A stretch of DNA of 9,457 nt, from NCBI GenBank assembly GCA_903831165.1, contig CAIKWV010000179.1, positions 1-9,457 of the forward strand, read 5' to 3'. The notes below the pieces were generated by a model that saw nothing but the letters and a program-made list of their open reading frames with translations, made no database searches and was not told the origin of the DNA. Position 1 is the stretch's first letter, and each line of letters begins with the position of its first letter. Shown here piece after piece: positions 1-5,720 of this stretch. This stretch comes from an uncultured cyanobacterium. GTDB taxonomy: Bacteria; Cyanobacteriota; Cyanobacteriia; PCC-6307; Cyanobiaceae. The position numbers were made by a program, and so were the translations under genes.

Positions 1-3000
1 AGGCATCACTGAAGGAGGCCAGCAGCGGCGAGAGCAACGACTGGCCCAGCACGGTGGCCAGGGCGGTGCCGGCCTGGGCCCCGTTGAGCCCCGCCAGCGA
101 ATTGCCGCCGATCAGCGCCACCAGCCGTTCCTGGGGTAAAGGCGGACTGCTGCGCAGTCGGATGTTCTCGGCGATCCGATCCGCAGGGCCGCTGACACTG
201 ACGGTGACCAGGATCAGGTTCAGCTGGTTCAGGGACGAGAACCCCCCTTTGGACTCCGACTCCACCAGCGAGGAATAGCCCAGGCTGCTGCCGCCCCCCT
301 GGCCCACGCCGCTGGGGGCGATCACATTGAGGCTGTCGGCGATGCGGGTGCGCAGGGCGATATCCAGATACGGAACCAGACCCAGCGACGGGGTGAACAC
401 GGCCACATTCGGAGCGTCGGGATCGAGGCTGAAGGTGGTGGTGAACAGATTGAGGCGCCCTCGGAGCAGGCGTACCACCCCGGAGGCCCGCAGCGAGGGG
501 TCGAGATGGCCGCTGATCCGCAGGGAGCCGCCGGTGCTGAAGTTGGCGATGTTGGGCAGCACCATCCGCAGCGCCGGACCGAAGCGCAGCACCAGGTTGT
601 CGAAGCTGAGCCAGGGGAGGTTCGGAATCGAGTCCTGGAGGGCGGCATTGGTGGTGGACTCCACATCGGGTCCGAGCAACACCAGGGGCTGGCTGAAGTC
701 CCAGCGGCGCTGTAGCAATTCGTTCATGGAACTGGGTTGAACCCGCAGCCCCCCATCCGAGGCCTGGGCGCCAGTGGGTGTGCTCCCCGCCCCCTGCTCG
801 GGGCGACCCAACTGGCCCGGCTGGGCGTTGATGGTGCCGTTGCTGATCGCCACATCGCCGCCGAGCCTGGGGGCCACGAGGCTGCCCGCCAGGGTCAGTT
901 TCCCCGCCGCCATGGCGGCGATCCGGGACTGGGCGAAGGGCACATTCTCGAGGGTGACCGCCAGGGTCGGCTCGTTGCTGAGGGCATGGATCAGCCCCAG
1001 TCGGCCCTCGCCGTGGATCCGACCGCGCTTGCCGACCCGGGCCCGCAGATCCTGCACCAGCATCTGCTCGAAATCGAACAGCACCGTGGCCTCCACCCCC
1101 TGCAGGGACTGGCCGACGAGCTCGTAGTCGCCGTCGCGCAAGCGCAGAAAACCATTGGCGATCGGATCGGCGAGGCTGCCACGCACCAGCAGCTGCAAAT
1201 CGACGCTGCCCTTGCGCCAGACCAGCGCCCGTCCCGTCAGATCGGTGAGGAAGCGCAGGCCATCGCCCCGGCTGGCCAGACGCAGTTCGAGGTTGTCACT
1301 GTCCCGCTCCAGGGGGATGACCCCCGCCAGATCGACGCTGCTGGAGGCGCCGGCGGCCCGCAGGGCCAGATCCACCTGCAGCCCCTTGGCCTTCAGCTCC
1401 ACATGACCGCGGTCGAGGCTCAGGGCCTGCTGACCGAGGCCGGCGTCATCCAAGGACAGATCCAGGGCCAGTTCGGGTTGGCCGGAACCCAGCCGATAGC
1501 GCCCGCGCAGACCCAGCTGGCCCCGCAGGCTCGAGGGGACCGGTGTCAGCAGCGCCAGCAGCGACAGGGACACACCCGAGACATCGAAGCTGCCATCGCC
1601 GGCGAACAGGGAACCTTCCAGCTGCACCTGGAACGGGTCGTGGGACAGGGCCAGATCCCGGTCCCGCAGGGCCAGCCACAGATGGCCACTGGCCTTGAGT
1701 TCCGCCCGGGCCCGGCGCAGATCGGGGCCGCGGATGGCCAGATCCGCATCCAGCCGCATCTGCAGACGCGACAGTCGTTCGGCCCGGGTGGCCTGACGCC
1801 GCTGCTGATCCCAGACATCGAGCCGCTCCTGCACGTCCTGCAGCACCAGCAGCTGCTGCTGGATCGAGCTCCCCAGGGTTTCGATCGCCGCCACACCGAG
1901 GTCCGCCGCGCTGCGCCGGCGGGGCAGGGGCGCCCCCCGCCACACGGCCCAGGCCTGCTGGAGCTGGCGGAACAGCAGGGAGGAGAGATCCGTCGCCTGG
2001 AAGCGGGCCTCGAAGGGCCCCGCCCACTGACCCTTGAGGGCCACATCGATGCTGCCGGCCGCCAGGGGTTCGACCGTGCCCTTGAGGCTGTAGTGGCGAT
2101 CGGTGTAGGCCACCTCGGCCCGGATGCTGCGGCCTCCGAGGCCGAGGAACTGGGGATGATCCAGCCCCACCTCGCCAGCGAAGGCCAGGGGCTGGAGCGC
2201 CAGGCTGCCCGACCCGGTGAGCCCCCCGTCCAGGGGCTGAAAGGGACGGTTGCGACCCAGGGCGAGCGAGAGCCCGTGCAGGGGCAGATCCCGCGCCTGC
2301 CAGCGATAGCGCTTCAGGTTGCCGCTGAGCTCCAGGCTGCCGCCCTGGCGCTGCAGGGCGATGTGGATCGGATGCCAGCGGCGATCGAGCTGGGCCGTGA
2401 TCGTGCCGTCGGGGTCCGGGGACAGGGCCTGAAGGCGCAACTGGCCGCCTCCAGCGCTGTTGCCGGTCAGCTGGCCGCCCCAGGTCTCCTCCAGCAGCAG
2501 CGGACCGGCCCCGGGCCGGCGCACCACCAGCCGCTGGAGATCGGGCACCAGGGCATGGAGGGCCCCGTGCACCCGACCCTCCGCATCGAGCTGGCCCTGC
2601 AACCGGGTACCGACCAGGCGGCTGAGGCGGGCGAGGGGGAAATCAAGCAGGCTGAAGCTGGCCTCCAGATCTCCCGCGCGCAGCCCCCGTCCCGCCTCCA
2701 GGGTCAGGGGCAGGGAGGCCGTCGCCAGCAGATGCTCCGACGCGAGACGCCGCAGCTGCAGTTGCCCCTCGGCCAGGCGCACGGAGGCCTGCCAGTTGCC
2801 CAGCACCGGATTGGAGCGCTGCAGGGCGGTGTCCACCTGCAGGCTGGGCTGGCGCAGGGGTCCCGTCGCCACGAGACGACCCTCCAGGGGCTGCTGGCGC
2901 AACCAATCCGGCAGCTGCTGACCGCGGGGAAGATCAACGGGATTCAGGTGCCAGGACCCGGCCAGATCCAGCTGGCGACCCAGGTCGCCGCTGAGCGCCA

Positions 3001-4309
3001 GGTGCGACAGGCCGCGCCAGGCCCGCAGCTGGGCCTGTTGCAACCGGCCCGAGCGCCAGCGGCCCTGCAGGGAGGCCTGGATCGGATTGCGGCCGAGTTG
3101 CCGGACCTGGGCGACGGGGGGCCGCGCCAACAGGCGCAAAGCCAGGGATCGATCGGCGTCGATGCGGCCGGAGGCCTGGCCGTCCCAGGCGCCGAACTGC
3201 CAGCGGCTCGGCGCCAGGGTGAGTCGCTGTTCCAGGCAGCTCAGCGGCAGCCGCTCCGCGATCAACGGCTGCATGGGCGCGGCCTGCTGCCAGCGCACAT
3301 CCGACAGCGTCACCTGCCCCTGACAACCCGCCACTCCCCGCTCGAGCGTGAGGGAGAACTGGCCATCGGCATGGCCGCCAAGCTGACCCTGCAGCGGCAC
3401 AAACCGGCCCAGGGAAGCGATCGGCAGCTGCTGGGGGCTGACCTGCAGGCGCCAGCTGCGCTTCTGCCACTGGCCGGTGCCCACCAGCAGGGCCGAACCG
3501 GCCAGGCCCGGTGCGCTCAGCCTGGCCCGGCCATCGATCTGGCGCTGGTGGGGCCGCAGACCGACCTGGCCGGCTGCGGCCAACTCGATCGGCCGCTCCC
3601 CCCGGCCCAGTCCCCAGATCCGTACGGCCGCTGGCTGCAGCAGCCGGAAACGCAGATCAAGGCGCGGCGGTGTACCGCCCGGAGGCAAGGTCCCGAGCAC
3701 CCACCACTGGCCCCGGGCATTGGGCCGCAGATCGGCACGGGCATCGCTGAAGCTGAGGTCGAGCACCAGGCTGCGGCTGCGCCAGCTGGCCAGCGGGTCC
3801 AGCCACACATGCCCGCGCCGGACTTCGGCCGTGGAGCCATCCTGGGGACCGGCCAGAAACCGACTGGCCCCCACGCAGAGGCCATCGGCACTGATGCCGC
3901 AGTAAGGGCCGAGCTGCAGCGGCCGGCCCATGATCGTGCTGACCTGCCGCTCCAGCCGCGGCCGCCAGTGTTCATAAAGACCAGCCAGGATCCGGTCCGA
4001 GGCGAGCCAGAGGCCCGCGACTCCAGCGACCAGGACACTGCCGCCGACCAGCACGCTGGTTCCCGGCCGGGCGCCAGCGCCGCGCCGGGGCAAAGGCTTG
4101 GGCCCACCAGGCTCCACGGCGGCCGGCTGTCTCGACGGTGGGGATGCAGCCGGTTCCGCCGAGACACGGCGCCAAGCGAGTCGACGCCGCCAGGCCGATC
4201 GGCGCAGCCAGCGAGGTCGCCCTCGCCAGGCGAGCTGGGGCTGCAGTGGCCGGCTGCCGGGCGCGGCTCTCCGCAGGAGGCGGATCCAGTTTCTGGGCAG
4301 CCAACTCAT
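1..4309 (-). CDS. tamB: TamB / DUF490-family translocation and assembly module protein (TIC236-like), 3' end outside window
   Basis: Reading the minus strand codon by codon from the ATG at 4309 gives 1436 codons with no stop down to the left edge. The product starts with an Arg/Trp-rich basic stretch (about 1-80), has one hydrophobic segment (about 84-104, LVGGSVLVAGVAGLWLA) and then a long run of beta-rich repeats. A helix-rich segment lies at about 773-858. The C-terminal DUF490-like part includes PPLPQERLVALIGGNSL at about 1387-1404, which I recognise from cyanobacterial TamB proteins. Known for the family: TamB is anchored in the inner membrane, spans the periplasm as a hydrophobic groove, and works with Omp85-type proteins or in lipid transport; plant TIC236 is its plastid relative. 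The start is chosen because this is the only in-frame ATG before the membrane segment (next Met at about 127). The ribosome site is weak (GGAG about 14 nt upstream). Perhaps 100-200 residues are missing. It diverges from ycf51. Family call strong; exact substrate unknown. Confidence 0.9.
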   Translation of the reverse strand, partial: MSWLPRNWIRLLRRAAPGSRPLQPQLAWRGRPRWLRRSAWRRRLAWRRVSAEPAASPPSRQPAAVEPGGPKPLPRRGAGARPGTSVLVGGSVLVAGVAGLWLASDRILAGLYEHWRPRLERQVSTIMGRPLQLGPYCGISADGLCVGASRFLAGPQDGSTAEVRRGHVWLDPLASWRSRSLVLDLSFSDARADLRPNARGQWWVLGTLPPGGTPPRLDLRFRLLQPAAVRIWGLGRGERPIELAAAGQVGLRPHQRQIDGRARLSAPGLAGSALLVGTGQWQKRSWRLQVSPQQLPIASLGRFVPLQGQLGGHADGQFSLTLERGVAGCQGQVTLSDVRWQQAAPMQPLIAERLPLSCLEQRLTLAPSRWQFGAWDGQASGRIDADRSLALRLLARPPVAQVRQLGRNPIQASLQGRWRSGRLQQAQLRAWRGLSHLALSGDLGRQLDLAGSWHLNPVDLPRGQQLPDWLRQQPLEGRLVATGPLRQPSLQVDTALQRSNPVLGNWQASVRLAEGQLQLRRLASEHLLATASLPLTLEAGRGLRAGDLEASFSLLDFPLARLSRLVGTRLQGQLDAEGRVHGALHALVPDLQRLVVRRPGAGPLLLEETWGGQLTGNSAGGGQLRLQALSPDPDGTITAQLDRRWHPIHIALQRQGGSLELSGNLKRYRWQARDLPLHGLSLALGRNRPFQPLDGGLTGSGSLALQPLAFAGEVGLDHPQFLGLGGRSIRAEVAYTDRHYSLKGTVEPLAAGSIDVALKGQWAGPFEARFQATDLSSLLFRQLQQAWAVWRGAPLPRRRSAADLGVAAIETLGSSIQQQLLVLQDVQERLDVWDQQRRQATRAERLSRLQMRLDADLAIRGPDLRRARAELKASGHLWLALRDRDLALSHDPFQVQLEGSLFAGDGSFDVSGVSLSLLALLTPVPSSLRGQLGLRGRYRLGSGQPELALDLSLDDAGLGQQALSLDRGHVELKAKGLQVDLALRAAGASSSVDLAGVIPLERDSDNLELRLASRGDGLRFLTDLTGRALVWRKGSVDLQLLVRGSLADPIANGFLRLRDGDYELVGQSLQGVEATVLFDFEQMLVQDLRARVGKRGRIHGEGRLGLIHALSNEPTLAVTLENVPFAQSRIAAMAAGKLTLAGSLVAPRLGGDVAISNGTINAQPGQLGRPEQGAGSTPTGAQASDGGLRVQPSSMNELLQRRWDFSQPLVLLGPDVESTTNAALQDSIPNLPWLSFDNLVLRFGPALRMVLPNIANFSTGGSLRISGHLDPSLRASGVVRLLRGRLNLFTTTFSLDPDAPNVAVFTPSLGLVPYLDIALRTRIADSLNVIAPSGVGQGGGSSLGYSSLVESESKGGFSSLNQLNLILVTVSVSGPADRIAENIRLRSSPPLPQERLVALIGGNSLAGLNGAQAGTALATVLGQSLLSPLLASFSDA

Positions 4310-4377
4310 CTGCCCAGGTCGATCTCCGGCGCGGTCGGCCGCAATATAAGGAGGTTGAACAGCCCCCCCCAGTGCCG
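4310..4377. promoter_or_regulatory. Divergent tamB / ycf51 intergenic region with AT-rich island
   Basis: This is the only space between the divergent tamB and ycf51 genes, so promoters for both probably lie here or just inside the neighbouring 5' ends. In very GC-rich surroundings it holds an AT-rich island, AATATAAG at 4343-4350, which reads as a TATAAG-like -10 box on the plus strand and TATATT on the minus strand. I found no convincing -35 partner for either direction. AAGGAGG at 4348-4354 resembles a Shine-Dalgarno site but lies 17 nt before a GTG (4372) and 23 nt before the ATG (4378). A run of eight C follows at 4363-4370. Promoter assignment is inference. Confidence 0.4.
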
Positions 4378-4845
4378 ATGGCCGCCGATCCGATCCTGTT
4401 CGTGGCCGCGAAGTGGCTGGGCCTGGCCAGCGGGCTGCTGATCCTGGCCACCGTGGCGGGGTTCGTACTGCGCTGGGGAACGCGCTTCCGGCTGGTGGGC
4501 ATCACCAGTTTCACCGGCCTGTTGGCCATCTCCTGCCTGGCCTTCTCGATCAGCTACACCCCGAGAGTGACCATCAGCGGCGCCGTGGTGGCGCCGGTGG
4601 TGTTCGACGGTGGCGGGGATCTGGTGATCGCCGCGGCCCCCCGGAACCTGGACCCGAAGGCGATCGAACCGAGCGTGATTCAGGTGGCCAGCAATCTCCA
4701 TGGCGGCGGCCGCAAAAGCGCCGACGGCTTCGTGCGGGTGCGGCTGCGGGCCATCGAAACCAGCGCCGACGGAACGGCCCGGCCCGTGGTGCTGGCTGAG
4801 GCCGTGCGGGATCTGGCCAACAGCAATGTCACGCTGACGCCATGA
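4378..4845 (+). CDS. ycf51: Ycf51 family protein (DUF2518), two-helix membrane protein
   Basis: The 155-residue product has two N-terminal membrane helices (about 13-32 and 39-59) separated by a short basic turn (LRWGTRFRLVGITSFTG), then a soluble beta-rich domain of about 95 residues containing APVVFDGGGDLVIAAAP. This arrangement and wording match the Ycf51 family of cyanobacteria and some algal plastids, whose function is unknown. The soluble domain probably lies on one face of a membrane; which membrane cannot be told. The ATG at 4378 is used; a GTG two codons upstream (4372) is an alternative. The frame stays open further upstream to 4138, but that part runs over tamB and looks like low-complexity antisense translation. 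The TGA stop overlaps the start of the next gene as ATGA, implying translational coupling. Confidence 0.82.
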   Translation: MAADPILFVAAKWLGLASGLLILATVAGFVLRWGTRFRLVGITSFTGLLAISCLAFSISYTPRVTISGAVVAPVVFDGGGDLVIAAAPRNLDPKAIEPSVIQVASNLHGGGRKSADGFVRVRLRAIETSADGTARPVVLAEAVRDLANSNVTLTP

Positions 4846-5279
4846 CGGGCGAAGTCTCGCCGGCCAACACGCCCGAGCCCGCCTGGGAATTCCGCCTGCC
4901 AGCCCATTTCAGCCGCGAGGCGGCCCAGCTCCAGGCCCACGGCATCGATGACTGGCCGTCCCTGGCCCAACTCGCTGACAGCAACCTGCGGCAGCTGGCC
5001 CGCTCCGGTGGGGCCAGCGAAGCCCGCCTGATCAAGCTACGGGGCCAGGCGCGGCTGGTGGTCGAGGTCGGCATCGCTCCAGCTGATGCGGCCCTGTTGC
5101 TCTATTCCGGCATTGCCAATCGGCAAGGACTGGCTCAAGCGGATCCCGATCGCCTGCATTTGCAACTGGGCCGCTTTCAGCGCCAGCTGATGGGACGGGC
5201 GGCGGTCGCGATCGAGCCAGCCCAGGTGCGTCACTGGATCCGCCAGGCCCGGGGTCCAGCCAGTCGCTCGCCGAACTGA
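4842..5279 (+). CDS. DUF4332 domain-containing protein, helix-hairpin-helix-like
   Basis: A 145-residue soluble protein without signal or membrane segment. Two related helical units can be seen. The first is at about 22-70 (FSREAAQLQAHGIDDWPSLA, then SEARLIKLRGQARL). The second is at about 80-118 (PADAALLLYSGIANRQGLAQ, then ADPDRLHLQLGRFQRQLMG). The pattern of a hydrophobic helix, G-I/G-V turn, 'L' helix and D/SxxxL is that of DUF4332, a family distantly like the helix-hairpin-helix domains of DNA-binding proteins. Nucleic-acid binding is therefore possible but not shown. The last 15 residues look disordered. The start codon sits inside the stop of ycf51 (ATGA, 4842-4845) with no ribosome site of its own visible, so translation is probably coupled to ycf51. 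It may be a cytoplasmic partner of that membrane protein (inference). Confidence 0.75.
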   Translation: MTGEVSPANTPEPAWEFRLPAHFSREAAQLQAHGIDDWPSLAQLADSNLRQLARSGGASEARLIKLRGQARLVVEVGIAPADAALLLYSGIANRQGLAQADPDRLHLQLGRFQRQLMGRAAVAIEPAQVRHWIRQARGPASRSPN

Positions 5280-5331
5280 CCCCGACCGAACACCGGCGAG
5301 GCCGCCGGGTCCCTGAAATGGATAAATCCCT

Positions 5332-5337
5332 GGGAGG
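5332..5337 (+). promoter_or_regulatory. Ribosome binding site GGGAGG of the small exported protein
   Basis: GGGAGG lies 5 nt before the ATG at 5343. It is the clearest Shine-Dalgarno match among the plus-strand starts here and favours 5343 over the later in-frame ATG at 5370. Confidence 0.65.
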
Positions 5338-5342
5338 CAGCG

Positions 5343-5720
5343 ATGCCCCGCCATTCCAGCGTGAACCCCATGCCCCTCCACCTGGCCCCCAGGCCCCGTG
5401 CGCTGGCGCTGAGCAGCGATCGGGCTGACGCCCGCACTTTGGTTTCCGGCTGGCTGGCTTCAGGCGTCCTGGTGCTGGGGCTGACCCTGGCCCCACTGGC
5501 ACCGGTGGGCGCCGCCTCCGCCCTGCTCGAATCGGTCAAGCAGAATCCCCAGCTGGCCAAGCAGCTGTGCGCCCAGTTCAAGCAGCTCAACGCCGAGGGC
5601 CGTTCGGCCACCTCGCCCCAATCCCTGGCCCAGGTCGCCAGCAGCCAGGGCCTCAGCACCATGGACGCCGAAGTGCTGACCACCTATGTCATCGGCCTGT
5701 ATTGCCCGGACGTGCGCTGA
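5343..5720 (+). CDS. Small predicted exported or membrane-anchored protein, unknown function
   Basis: 125 residues. A basic N-terminal region (about 1-33) precedes a hydrophobic stretch (about 36-60, ending PLAPVGAASA), which looks like a long signal peptide with a possible A-x-A cleavage near residue 60, or a single anchor. The mature part is only about 65 residues, mainly helical (LLESVKQNPQLAKQLC; MDAEVLTTYVIGLYCPDVR). It has two cysteines, C76 and C121, which could form one disulfide if exported. The mature part reads like a short conserved hypothetical protein of Synechococcus and Cyanobium, from memory only. A good ribosome site supports the ATG at 5343; Met10 (5370) would still leave the hydrophobic segment. 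The TGA stop is followed directly by the ATG of the hydrolase gene with no spacer, so the two are likely co-transcribed and translationally coupled. No function can be assigned. Confidence 0.72.
   Translation: MPRHSSVNPMPLHLAPRPRALALSSDRADARTLVSGWLASGVLVLGLTLAPLAPVGAASALLESVKQNPQLAKQLCAQFKQLNAEGRSATSPQSLAQVASSQGLSTMDAEVLTTYVIGLYCPDVR

Noticed and set aside
4138..4377. Upstream extension of the ycf51 frame (ATG at 4138)
   Set aside because: It would overlap the 5' end of tamB; the translation is Arg/Ala/Gly-rich antisense sequence, and the Ycf51 family begins close to its first membrane helix.
5318..5430. Short open frame from the ATG at 5318
   Set aside because: About 36 codons, out of frame with the next gene, no clear ribosome site, and the product is Pro-rich with no recognisable features.
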